Source: an uncultured Oscillospiraceae bacterium
GTDB lineage: Bacteria; Bacillota; Clostridia; Oscillospirales; Acutalibacteraceae
Length of the DNA stretch: 64,000 bases
Reading direction: 5' to 3'
Assembly: GCA_900544375.1 (NCBI GenBank)
Contig: UQUZ01000007.1
Location: 15,697-79,696 of the forward strand
Position numbers and translations under genes: made by a program. Below, one piece after another: positions 26,706-34,944 of this stretch (positions are counted from its first letter, which is position 1; each line of letters begins with the position of its first letter). Below the pieces are notes generated by a model. That model did no database searches. It saw only the letters and a list, made by a program, of their open reading frames with translations, and was not told the DNA's origin.

Positions 26706-27620
26706 TTAGGCGACATCTCCAACGTCAATTTTTCGCATTGCAAAGGCTCCCTGGATCAGGACAAACAAAATCAGCAGCGATGCCATCAGATCGCACAGCT
26801 CAAAGGGAGACTGCGCGGCAAGCTGAGAAGAACGGCCGATGACAACCATCACCAGGCGCGGTACGGAGCAAGCGAAGCCAAACAAGGCGGCCGGTAATCC
26901 ATAGCCATACAGGCTCCACATTGCGCCGCGGTCATCTACATGTGCGCAGATCCGTGCAAAATTCAGGAAGAATAGAAGCATTGCTGCGAGCATGAATAGT
27001 TCTAACAGGAGATCGGAAATATTTTTAAAATTAATCGTGCGGGAGAAACGGAAGATCATGCGCGCCATAATCCAACACAGCGGCGCAACAGCAAGCAATT
27101 TGAATTGGGAATAGTCCAGCTTGCCTGTAATATAGTGATAGCCGAAAAAGAGAAAAAACACACAGCTAAGCACTGCAAACAGCACTTCAAAAATCAAGGC
27201 AAAGCCGCCGGTTTTGATGAGGTAAAGGAATAGGCTCGTGTTTTGCTGTATCACAAGCGCGTTGCGCTCCGAGAGAATATTCAGGAAGTTTTCGGTTTGA
27301 GAAATGGCATCCACCACCAGCGAAACAGCGAAGAGAAGCGATACGGTGCCAAGGCCGATATTTTTCCGTTTCCACAGCCGCACAGGTACATCTCCGCTCA
27401 AATAGGAGATTACCACCAGCACAACCGTGCATACGGCGAGCAGAATATACAGCGTGGGGATCGTGGCGCTATGACCGGTATAAAAGCCGGTTTCCGGCTC
27501 GATTAGACGCATCAGCTGATAGGTGCGCAGCGGCAAAACGGCCACCAGCCCCGCGGCGAAAATACATAGAACGGCCATCATTGGGATAGATTCGAAACGC
27601 CCTTTGAGCTTGAGCTTCAT
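26706..27620 (-). CDS. Multi-pass membrane protein of unknown function
   Basis: The 304-residue protein has about eight hydrophobic helices spread over the whole length, connected by short loops, with a Lys/Arg-rich N-terminus (MKLKLKGRFE). I do not recognise the family. The start has AGGAG about 10 nt upstream. It is transcribed alone between the citrate synthase gene and the AEC carrier, and ends in a strong terminator. No enzyme motif or transporter signature is visible. Confidence 0.75.
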   Translation of the reverse strand: MKLKLKGRFESIPMMAVLCIFAAGLVAVLPLRTYQLMRLIEPETGFYTGHSATIPTLYILLAVCTVVLVVISYLSGDVPVRLWKRKNIGLGTVSLLFAVSLVVDAISQTENFLNILSERNALVIQQNTSLFLYLIKTGGFALIFEVLFAVLSCVFFLFFGYHYITGKLDYSQFKLLAVAPLCWIMARMIFRFSRTINFKNISDLLLELFMLAAMLLFFLNFARICAHVDDRGAMWSLYGYGLPAALFGFACSVPRLVMVVIGRSSQLAAQSPFELCDLMASLLILFVLIQGAFAMRKIDVGDVA

Positions 27621-27761
27621 AAATCAATCACTCCTGCTTTTTGATGCGGAACAAGCCATTGTCATATGGTTCCGCGCAAATGGGATATGTGTTATAAGGT
27701 TTGCGTTCAGGTTTGTTTGCCCGATCCATAACTGGGCCAGCCGGTTGCCCGGCTCAGGCCG

Positions 27762-29183
27762 TTAGATCCGCTCTTCTGTGGGAACATAAACCGAAGAGTG
27801 CGGCTGTGCCTCCGTGCGCTGTGTGATTGGGGTGTAGACACCGGGGAGAGAAACGCTTTTGTAGGCCGGGCGAATGATCCGGCCGCCGCTGATGAGCTCT
27901 TCCATCCGGTGTGCAGCCCAACCGGCCATGCGGGCAACGGCAAATAGGGGTGTGAAGAGATCCACAGGGATGCCGAGCATCCGGTATACCAAGCCGGAAT
28001 ACAGGTCCACATTGGCGCACACACGCTTTTTGTTCCCTTTCTCACGGGCAAAAATTTCAGGCGTTAATCGCTCAACCAGCTCGATGGAACGGAACTTTTC
28101 CTCAAACTCTGTGCCGGATGCAAATTTACGAGCCTGTTCCTTGAGCAGCACGGCGCGCGGATCAGAGAGCGTATAGACAGCGTGCCCCATGCCGTAAATC
28201 AGGCCGCTGTGGTCTCCAGCCTGCTTATGAATGATTCGCTTGAGAAAATCGGCCACCTGACCCTCATCCGTCAGGTCGGATATCTCTTGTTCCATGCAGT
28301 CCAACATTTGGGTTACCTTGATGTTGGCGCCACCATGGCGGGGGCCTTTGAGGGAGCCGATGCCTGCGGCGATGGCGGAATAAGTATCTGTTCCGCTGGA
28401 GGTGAGCACCCGAGTGGAAAAGGTGGAATTGTTGCCGCCGCCGTGTTCTGCATGCAGCATCAGGCACAGATCCAGCAGCTTTGCCTCTTCATCGGTAAAC
28501 TTCCGGTCAGAACGGATGGAGTTGAGGATAAATTGAGCGGTGGTATGTTCCTTTCGGATCGGATGGATGTACATGCTCTTATGATAATAATGCCGGCGTT
28601 TGACCTGATAGGCATAGCTCATAATGGTTGGAAGCTGGGCAACGAGCTGGATGGATTGCCGCAAAACATTTTCAATGGAGATATCATCCGGCTGCTCGTC
28701 ATAGGAATAGAGGGCCAGCACGCAGCGCGCCAGCTTATTCATGATATCCGGCGAGGGCGCCTTCATAATCATATCCTCAATAAAATCTTCCGGGAGCTCG
28801 CGGCACTGGGCCAAGGTCTGCGTAAAGGCTGTGAGTTGCGCCTGCGTGGGCAGCGTGCCGAACAGGAGCAGCCAGGCAACCTCTTCATAGCCGAAGCGGT
28901 CCTCCGCTTCGCAGCCATGCACCAGATCAAGCAGATCTATCCCGCGGTAAATCAGGCGGCCGGGCACCGGTACGCGCTCTCCGTCGCTGACATAATAGCC
29001 CTGCACGTTGCAGATACGGGTGAGCCCTGCCATAACGCCTGTGCCATCTTGGTTGCGCAGTCCGCGCTTGACGGAATAACGCTCGAAGTCGGCAGGGTTG
29101 ATGGAGTTATTTTTGCCAAGCTCCTTGCATAAATTGGAAAGAGAATCGTTGGAAAGGGGGGAGATATAGTTTGCCATTGGCAT
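27762..29183 (-). CDS. Citrate synthase
   Basis: The 473-residue protein condenses oxaloacetate and acetyl-CoA to citrate. It has the si-type citrate synthase motifs: HAEHGGGNNSTF with the first catalytic His, the GPRHGGAN loop, and MGHAVYTLSDPRA with the second His, followed by the catalytic Asp region near the C-terminus (NVDLYSGLVYRMLGIP). It is longer than the 370-residue forms and matches a clostridial group of about 450-480 residues. No aconitase or isocitrate dehydrogenase gene is adjacent. The frame opens at GTG 29186; ATG 29183 is used here, and ATG 29177 is also possible because no clear ribosome binding site decides between them. Confidence 0.95.
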   Translation of the reverse strand: MPMANYISPLSNDSLSNLCKELGKNNSINPADFERYSVKRGLRNQDGTGVMAGLTRICNVQGYYVSDGERVPVPGRLIYRGIDLLDLVHGCEAEDRFGYEEVAWLLLFGTLPTQAQLTAFTQTLAQCRELPEDFIEDMIMKAPSPDIMNKLARCVLALYSYDEQPDDISIENVLRQSIQLVAQLPTIMSYAYQVKRRHYYHKSMYIHPIRKEHTTAQFILNSIRSDRKFTDEEAKLLDLCLMLHAEHGGGNNSTFSTRVLTSSGTDTYSAIAAGIGSLKGPRHGGANIKVTQMLDCMEQEISDLTDEGQVADFLKRIIHKQAGDHSGLIYGMGHAVYTLSDPRAVLLKEQARKFASGTEFEEKFRSIELVERLTPEIFAREKGNKKRVCANVDLYSGLVYRMLGIPVDLFTPLFAVARMAGWAAHRMEELISGGRIIRPAYKSVSLPGVYTPITQRTEAQPHSSVYVPTEERI

Positions 29184-29327
29184 CACCGCTCTAAAAAATA
29201 TAATCGTTCATAATATTGTATAACGCTGACAGGGTAAAGTCAAGGTTTTCAATGGGAGCCTGCATAGGTGGGCTGGCGTGGAGCAACCTCCACACGCCGC
29301 CCCTGCGATTGGGAAAGGATGAATAAA

Positions 29328-30326
29328 ATGCGCAGATATGGAGTTTTGTGTATGGTACTGCTGCTGATTATGGTGGTTACGCCACTGCTGGCGATGGGGG
29401 AGAACGCCGCTCAAATTCCGGACAGCCTCTCTCCTGGAGATTCCGCCGGAGAAGGGCAGAAGGGGCAGGCGGGGGAATCGGGGACGATGAAGGTGCTACG
29501 CGCTTCCAGCAACCGAGTGGAGACAATGAGCGACTTGGAATATGTGATCGGAGCAGTCAGTGCGGAAATGCCGCCAACCTACCATACGGAAGCGCTCAAA
29601 GCGCAGGCGGCTGCCTGCTACACCTTTGCGCTGCGCAGCCGCAACGAGCAGCTGAAAAAGCCGGACGACGCGCTTTCCGGCGCCTATCTCAACGACGATA
29701 GCTCACAGCACCAGGGCTTTATCAGCAAGGAGGAGAGCCGGGAAAAATGGGGCGACAAGTTCGACACCTATTATAAAAAAATCAGTGAGGCCTGCGAGGC
29801 AGTCGTCGGCAAGGCGATCGTATACGATGGAGAGCCAATTGTCGCTGCTTTCCATGCCATATGCAGCGGGCAGACGGAGAGCGCGCAGGTGGTTTGGGGG
29901 AAGGATCTGCCGTATCTCCAATCTGTGCAGAGCACAGGAGACCGGCTTTCACCGGACTATGCTTCCACACTTTCTCTCACAAAGGATCAATTTAGCACAA
30001 TGGCCAAAAAGCTGGGCGAGGTTTCTCTGGAGGATGACGCATCCAAATGGTTTGCAAGCCCGGAAACTTCCAAGGCGGGGACGGTTACGGCCATCACCAT
30101 CGGCGGGCAAAAGGTGACCGGGCAGCAGGTACGTGAGGCCTTTGGCCTGCGCAGTGCATGTTTTACCTTGGAATATAAAAATGACCGGTTCACCTTCCAC
30201 GTCAGAGGCTATGGCCACTGCGTGGGGATGAGCCAGTATGGCGCGGATTATATGGCCCGACAGGGCAGCTCCTGGGAGGAGATCGTTCAGCATTATTACA
30301 AAGGGGCGGAGATCAAAGAACTGTGA
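29328..30326 (+). CDS. SpoIID/LytB domain protein
   Basis: The 332-residue secreted protein starts with a signal peptide or anchor (MRRYGVLCMVLLLIMVVTP). The SpoIID domain follows, with the early segment DLEYVIGAVSAEMPPTYH, then EALKAQAAACYTFALR, and near the end the conserved GHCVGMSQYGADYMA. SpoIID degrades peptidoglycan (a lytic transglycosylase needed for engulfment); this may be SpoIID itself or a LytB-type amidase enhancer. The open frame reaches 29268, but AAAGGA at 29314-29319 places the start at ATG 29328 (8-nt spacing). It is convergent with the sigma gene, only 2 bp away. Confidence 0.9.
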   Translation: MRRYGVLCMVLLLIMVVTPLLAMGENAAQIPDSLSPGDSAGEGQKGQAGESGTMKVLRASSNRVETMSDLEYVIGAVSAEMPPTYHTEALKAQAAACYTFALRSRNEQLKKPDDALSGAYLNDDSSQHQGFISKEESREKWGDKFDTYYKKISEACEAVVGKAIVYDGEPIVAAFHAICSGQTESAQVVWGKDLPYLQSVQSTGDRLSPDYASTLSLTKDQFSTMAKKLGEVSLEDDASKWFASPETSKAGTVTAITIGGQKVTGQQVREAFGLRSACFTLEYKNDRFTFHVRGYGHCVGMSQYGADYMARQGSSWEEIVQHYYKGAEIKEL

Positions 30327-30328
30327 AC

Positions 30329-30901
30329 CTACTGATCAGACTTTGCCAACACCTGTTCCATCCGGGTCATCAGGCTTTTGCGTGCGCGGGAAAGCTTGAC
30401 GCGCGCGAGCTTCTCCGAGCAATTGAGCAGGGCCGCCAGTTGGGCGGTGTTGCAGCCATGGGCATATTTTAAAGTAAGCGCGTAGCGGTAATCGGGAGGC
30501 AGGCAGCGGATCACTTGCAAAATCGTTTCCTCCTGCTCCCGGCGCAATAGCAGCACGTCCGGACGATTCTCCTCATCCTCTGGGTCGGAATCCAATTCCA
30601 TCATCTCTTCTAAAGACGATTCCTCCTGGGTTTTGTTGCGCTTGCGCTTCATATCGTAGGAAATATTTTTAATGACCGTTATCAAAAATGCGATCGTTTT
30701 GTGCTCGTCTGACTCGTCAATTTTATCCAGGCAGCTGATGATACGGATAAATGTTTCCTGCACGGCATCCTCCGCAAGGTGCTCGTCAAACAGAATATTC
30801 TGCGCCGTATATTTCAGGCAGCGTTCATATTGGTGGAAGAGACGTTCAAATTTATCACGCTCCTCCTGTGTGTCAATGAGAGAAAGGTAAAGGGTAAGCA
30901 C
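30329..30901 (-). CDS. Sigma-70 family (ECF-like) RNA polymerase sigma factor
   Basis: The 190-residue protein has sigma region 2 (about residues 15-80, with LFDEHLAEDAVQETFIRII) and region 4 (about 130-175, with YAHGCNTAQLAALLNCSEKL). The linker is strongly acidic (EEMMELDSDPEDEE). It starts with GTG after GGTGG. Unlike the other two sigma genes in the window it has no adjacent membrane partner on its strand. It lies between a convergent SpoIID-like gene and the cadA gene. Confidence 0.88.
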   Translation of the reverse strand: MLTLYLSLIDTQEERDKFERLFHQYERCLKYTAQNILFDEHLAEDAVQETFIRIISCLDKIDESDEHKTIAFLITVIKNISYDMKRKRNKTQEESSLEEMMELDSDPEDEENRPDVLLLRREQEETILQVIRCLPPDYRYALTLKYAHGCNTAQLAALLNCSEKLARVKLSRARKSLMTRMEQVLAKSDQ

Positions 30902-31054
30902 GCTGCCACCTCGCTTGTTGTCTGAGTAAAATCCGGGTGTTTAACAGGCCGCTTCGCATTCGTTTTGGCATGGATTATTTTAGCATGCTTCCCGGGAGAA
31001 GGCAAGTTTCGAGTGGAATAAATCCAATTCGACCAGTTTTGGGGGCAAAATAAG

Positions 31055-31096
31055 GGCGCGCTGCAAATGGTGGACATACCTGCTTTGCAGCGCGCC
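31055..31096 (-). terminator. Terminator of the cad operon
   Basis: GGCGCGCTGCAAA pairs with TTTGCAGCGCGCC across a 16-nt loop; the minus strand continues CTTATTTTG. It lies 18 bp after the ATPase stop codon. Confidence 0.8.
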
Positions 31097-31113
31097 AGTT
31101 TTATGGCGCCATA

Positions 31114-33225
31114 TTAAGTTCTTTTGCTGAGAATCCTGGCGGAGTTCAGTACGGCGAGGATCGTAACGCCTACATCGGCAAATACAGCCGCCCACATACC
31201 TGCAAGGCTCAGCGCGCCAAGCAAGAGCACAATACCTTTTACGAGGAGCGCAAACGTGATATTAAACCGAATGATCCGCATGCAGCGGCGGAAGAGGACG
31301 ATTGCCTGTGGCAGCTTAGAGGGCTGATTATTCGTTAAAACAACGTCGCCCGCTTCGATAGCCGCATCTGTGCCGAGCCCCATTGCAACGCCGACATCCG
31401 CGGCGGCAAGCACGGGGGCGTCATTGATGCCATCGCCGACAAAGGCGGTCACGCCGCTCTCCCGTTTGATCTGTTCCAGGATCTCCAACTTTTCCTCCGG
31501 CAGAAGGCCGGCGTGGTATTCGGTAATCCCGCACGCTGCTGCCGCTTCTCTGGCCGCTTCCTCATGGTCGCCTGTGAGCATAACAATCCGGCTGACACCC
31601 AGCGCACGCAACTGCTTTACCGCAAGGGCGGAATCCTCCCGCAGTTTGCCGGAAACAGAAACGGCTCCCAAAAGCTGCCCTCCGCGAGCAACATACACCA
31701 TCTCGTTTGGCAGAGCGGAGATATCCACTCCATGCTCCTGCATGAGCCGTTTTGCACCGCAGAGGATTTCTTCTCCATCCGCGATCACACGGGTGCCACC
31801 GCCCGGCGTTTCTGAAAAATTGCTGATCCGGGATTCCTCAATTTCTCCAAAAGCCTCGGAGATCGATCGGGCTATCGGGTGTTTGGAGCGGCATTCAGCG
31901 AGCGCCGCCGCCTCTAAAACCGCTTGCTCGGAAACACCGTTTACCGCGGCGATATGGGTGACGGTAAATTGATCGGTGGTGAGAGTGCCGGTTTTATCAA
32001 ATACAACGGCTCCTGGCTTTTCGAGAGTTTCGATATAACAGCCGCCTTTGACGAGAATGCCACGTTTAGAGGCGGCGCCAACCCCTGCAAAGAAACCCAG
32101 CGGAACGCTTAACACAAACGCGCACGGGCAGGAGGCTACGAGGAACACAAGCGCGTTATGCGCCCATTCCTTCCAATCGCCGCCGAGCAGAGGGGGGACG
32201 ATGGCGAGCAGAGCTGCCAATATTACAACGGCAGGCGTGTAGATCTTTGCAAATTTCGTGACAAGCCGTTCCGCTGGCGCTTTGCGCTGGGCGGCATTTT
32301 CTACCATATCAATGATCCGGGAAGCGGCGGACTGTGCATAGGAGTTAACGACCCGCATCGTTAGGGTTCCTGGGCCGTTAATCATGCCGCTGAGCAATTC
32401 AGATTCCGGCCCGGCATTTTGCGGGGCGCTTTCGCCAGTAATGGCGGAGGCGTCCACCGTGCTTTCGCCGGAAAGCACCACGCCATCGAGCGGGATGCGC
32501 TCAAAGGGCAAAATTTGCAGTGTTGCGCCTACTTCCACCTCTTGCGCGGAAACTTGCTGCGTGGCGCCGTCCGGCAGCAAAAGATTGGCGGTATCCGGCC
32601 GGATTTCAGATAACGCGGCGATTGATTTGCGGGAGCGGCCGACTGCATAGTGCTCAAACAATTCTCCCACGCCAAAAAAGAGGGTAACGGCGGCAGCTTC
32701 CGCAAAATCGCCCATAAAAGAGGCGGCGACAACGGCAATGGTAACAAGCAAATGCTCATCTAAGCTGATATGGCGTAGGCTCTTGACGGCGGCTGCAAAG
32801 ACCGGCCAGCCGGCGAGCAAAATGCTCGATATGAAAAGAATGGGAGAAAGGATGGCTGGAGCGGCAGGAATTTCCCGGCAGAGATAGGCTGTCACGAAGC
32901 ATATGGCTGAGGCGATCACAGTGCCGATCTGCCACTTTCCCTCAGCCTCGCTGTGCGTATGACTCCGGCCCTGTTCCGAATGGGATCCGGCTCGATCGCC
33001 GGAAAGCTCAACTGCTACACAACCCGGCTCCACACGGCTGATTTCCAGGTTGATCCGGTCTACTAATTCGCGGGGCTCTCCCTTTGCTTTCAAGGTGAGG
33101 GTAGCGGTTGGAAAGTTTACGCTCACTTCAGAAAAAGTGTCGATCGCAGAGAGCCGTTCTTCAATTTTGGATGCACAGCTTGCGCAATCCAGGTTATTCA
33201 GTTTATACTGCCTGCGGTTTGTCAT
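31114..33225 (-). CDS. cadA: Heavy-metal translocating P-type ATPase (Zn/Cd/Pb export)
   Basis: The 703-residue P1B ATPase exports divalent metal ions. An N-terminal HMA domain has the CASC motif (Cys14, Cys17). A Ser/His/Glu-rich linker follows (about residues 80-96). The transmembrane CPC motif is at 366-368, the actuator TGES at 263-266, the phosphorylated Asp in DKTGTLT at 410, and GDGINDAP near the C-terminus. The CPC motif and the ArsR regulator of the CadC/SmtB type suggest Zn, Cd or Pb. It overlaps arsR by 4 bp and is co-transcribed with it. Confidence 0.94.
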   Translation of the reverse strand: MTNRRQYKLNNLDCASCASKIEERLSAIDTFSEVSVNFPTATLTLKAKGEPRELVDRINLEISRVEPGCVAVELSGDRAGSHSEQGRSHTHSEAEGKWQIGTVIASAICFVTAYLCREIPAAPAILSPILFISSILLAGWPVFAAAVKSLRHISLDEHLLVTIAVVAASFMGDFAEAAAVTLFFGVGELFEHYAVGRSRKSIAALSEIRPDTANLLLPDGATQQVSAQEVEVGATLQILPFERIPLDGVVLSGESTVDASAITGESAPQNAGPESELLSGMINGPGTLTMRVVNSYAQSAASRIIDMVENAAQRKAPAERLVTKFAKIYTPAVVILAALLAIVPPLLGGDWKEWAHNALVFLVASCPCAFVLSVPLGFFAGVGAASKRGILVKGGCYIETLEKPGAVVFDKTGTLTTDQFTVTHIAAVNGVSEQAVLEAAALAECRSKHPIARSISEAFGEIEESRISNFSETPGGGTRVIADGEEILCGAKRLMQEHGVDISALPNEMVYVARGGQLLGAVSVSGKLREDSALAVKQLRALGVSRIVMLTGDHEEAAREAAAACGITEYHAGLLPEEKLEILEQIKRESGVTAFVGDGINDAPVLAAADVGVAMGLGTDAAIEAGDVVLTNNQPSKLPQAIVLFRRCMRIIRFNITFALLVKGIVLLLGALSLAGMWAAVFADVGVTILAVLNSARILSKRT

Positions 33226-33632
33226 AAGGAGATCGCTCCTCTCTTGTGTAAAATGTGCTGTAGCCCCGCGGCAAAGATAGAATGGACGTGCTCGTCATCC
33301 AGCGCGTAATACATTGTTTTGCCATCGCGCCTGGGGCGAACCAAGCCGGCGGTGCGCAGAATGCGTAGCTGATGGGAAATGGCGCTTTGCCCCATGCCCA
33401 GCAGCTCTGCCAGGTCGCATACGCACAGCTCATGATCGAGCAGGGCACTAAGAATACGGATGCGCGTGCTGTCCCCAAACACTTTAAAAAGCTCGGCTAC
33501 ATCGTAAAGGACTTCTTCGTCCGGCATTTGCACACGCGTGCAGGCGATAAGATCCTCATGTGTTTCCAGCTCGGCGCAGCAGTATTCCGGCATTTCCGAC
33601 GGTGTGGATAAAGCGGATTGTTTGGGCTCCAT
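33222..33632 (-). CDS. cadC: ArsR/SmtB-family metal sensor (CadC-like)
   Basis: The 136-residue repressor has a winged helix with ELCVCDLAELLG (Cys70, Cys72) and an N-terminal CC pair (Cys18, Cys19) plus Cys31, which together could form a Cys4-type Cd/Pb site. It also has the alpha-5 site Asp113-x-His115 then ten residues, His126-x2-His129, as in zinc sensors such as SmtB and CzrA. It should sit on the operator at 33693-33712 and release on metal binding, inducing itself and the ATPase. GGAGG precedes the ATG. Confidence 0.93.
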   Translation of the reverse strand: MEPKQSALSTPSEMPEYCCAELETHEDLIACTRVQMPDEEVLYDVAELFKVFGDSTRIRILSALLDHELCVCDLAELLGMGQSAISHQLRILRTAGLVRPRRDGKTMYYALDDEHVHSIFAAGLQHILHKRGAISL

Positions 33633-33692
33633 TTGGCTAGCCTCCTTCTAATCAAACGAATCAAATAAAGTATTGTATTGCATAATATAAAC

Positions 33693-33712
33693 ATATGAAC
33701 AACTATTCACAC
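33693..33712 (-). promoter_or_regulatory. ArsR/CadC-type operator
   Basis: TGAACA-AC-TATTCA (33696-33709), preceded by ATA, matches the 12-2-12 imperfect palindrome of SmtB/CzrA/CadC operators. It lies about 65-80 bp upstream of the arsR start, close to the likely -35/-10 region (TTATATTATGC on the minus strand). Confidence 0.75.
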
Positions 33713-33847
33713 GTTAATATTAATATACTCTACTGGTGTGAAAAAGTCAAGCGGGAATGCGGATTTCTTGAAATGTTTTTTGCTGCATTTCTTTTTTAAA
33801 AAAGAGAATATTCAAAAATCGATCCGGTTTCTGTGCTCCCGTTTTGC

Positions 33848-34118
33848 TTGTGGATTGCAGGGAGCTGTGTTATAATAGCTTCAAATATTTTGTTTGAAGC
33901 ATTGGAAAAATGTCTGTCGGCGCAAAACGCCTCCTGCCGCGATGCGGCAGCGCCATTTTCAAAAAGAGTATTTGTACATATTGGTATAATAACCTCACGA
34001 ATCTCGAGCTTCGGAGAACATGAAAACATTGGGAAAATGCCTTCCGCAGAGCGGCAATGCCAATTTGGCGGCATAGGAAGGCAATTCAATGTGATATACT
34101 CATCAATTGCCGGTTGAA
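33848..34118 (+). repeat. Tandem promoter-like repeat array upstream of proB
   Basis: Three TATAAT-like boxes are spaced 114 and 110 bp apart: TATAAT 33871-33876, TATAAT 33985-33990 and TATACT 34095-34100. After the first comes the inverted repeat GCTTCAAA/TTTGAAGC (33878-33902), then ATTGGAAAAATG and the hairpin TGCCGC/GCGGCA (33935-33950). The second unit has ATTGGGAAAATGCC with GCGGCAATGCC but lacks the first inverted repeat. The first unit may be a full promoter (TTGTGG, 17 nt, TATAAT). A 27-nt segment is shared with the end of the window with one mismatch. Confidence 0.7.
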
Positions 34119-34146
34119 ACCGGCATCAGGGAATAGGGGACGGAAT

Positions 34147-34944
34147 ATGCCTATATTAAAGCAAGCGAAGCGCATCGTCGTGAAGGTCGGCACTTCTACG
34201 CTGACCTATGAGACGGGCAAAACAAACATCCGCCGAATGGCAAAGCTCGTCAGTGTGCTGTCCGACCTGCTCAACTCCGGGATGGAGGTTGTGCTGGTGA
34301 CAAGCGGAGCAATCGGCGTGGGCGTTGGAAAGCTCGGCCTGCGCGAGCGACCGGACGATACGCCGGGCCGTCAGGCAGCGGCAACCGTGGGGCAATGCGA
34401 GCTGATGTTTATGTATGATAAGCTTTTCGGCGAGTATGGGCACACCGTGGGCCAGCTGCTTATCACGCGGGGCGATATTGAAAATGATTGCCGGAAAACC
34501 AATCTGGTGAATACCTTTGAAAAGCTCTTTGCCTATGGTGCGATTCCAATCGTCAATGAAAACGACAGCGTAGCTGTGGAGGAGATCGTCTTTGGCGATA
34601 ACGACAGCCTTTCGGCGATCGTGGCGCGGCTTGTGCATGCGGATGCCCTGATTATCCTCAGTGATATTGACGGCCTGTACGACAGCGATCCGCACAAGGA
34701 TGCGGACGCACGCCTGATCCCAGTGGTGGATGAGATCGATGGCCGAATTCGGGCATTGGCCGGCGGCAGCGGAACACAGCGCGGCACCGGAGGCATGGTG
34801 ACAAAATTGCATGCCGCAGAGCTTGCCACAGAGGCGGGGATTGATACGATTGTGATGAACGGCGACGCGCCGCAGGATTTATACAAGATATTGGAGGGCC
34901 GACAGATCGGCACATTTTTTAAAGCGAGGAGGAATCGGGAATGA
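34147..34944 (+). CDS. proB: Glutamate 5-kinase
   Basis: The 265-residue amino acid kinase makes L-glutamyl-5-phosphate, the first step of proline synthesis. N-terminal RIVVKVGTSTLTYETGK, the conserved VTSGAIGVG and the C-terminal GTGGMVTKLHAA are seen. It has only the kinase domain; the PUA domain of E. coli ProB (367 residues) is missing, as in many Firmicutes. The open frame extends to 34057, but AGGGGA at 34134-34139 fixes ATG 34147. The stop overlaps the proA start by 4 bp. Confidence 0.95.
   Translation: MPILKQAKRIVVKVGTSTLTYETGKTNIRRMAKLVSVLSDLLNSGMEVVLVTSGAIGVGVGKLGLRERPDDTPGRQAAATVGQCELMFMYDKLFGEYGHTVGQLLITRGDIENDCRKTNLVNTFEKLFAYGAIPIVNENDSVAVEEIVFGDNDSLSAIVARLVHADALIILSDIDGLYDSDPHKDADARLIPVVDEIDGRIRALAGGSGTQRGTGGMVTKLHAAELATEAGIDTIVMNGDAPQDLYKILEGRQIGTFFKARRNRE

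Larger units (their letters stand above)
33633..34146. other. Intergenic region of 514 bp between cadC and proB
   Basis: The left part holds the cad promoter and operator. The part from 33848 to 34146 is filled by two to three diverged tandem units with TATAAT-like boxes, described separately. No protein gene is supported. Confidence 0.7.

Noticed and set aside
28182..29132. Open frame of 316 codons antisense to the citrate synthase gene
   Set aside because: It overlaps the citrate synthase completely and has no family motif or start signal.
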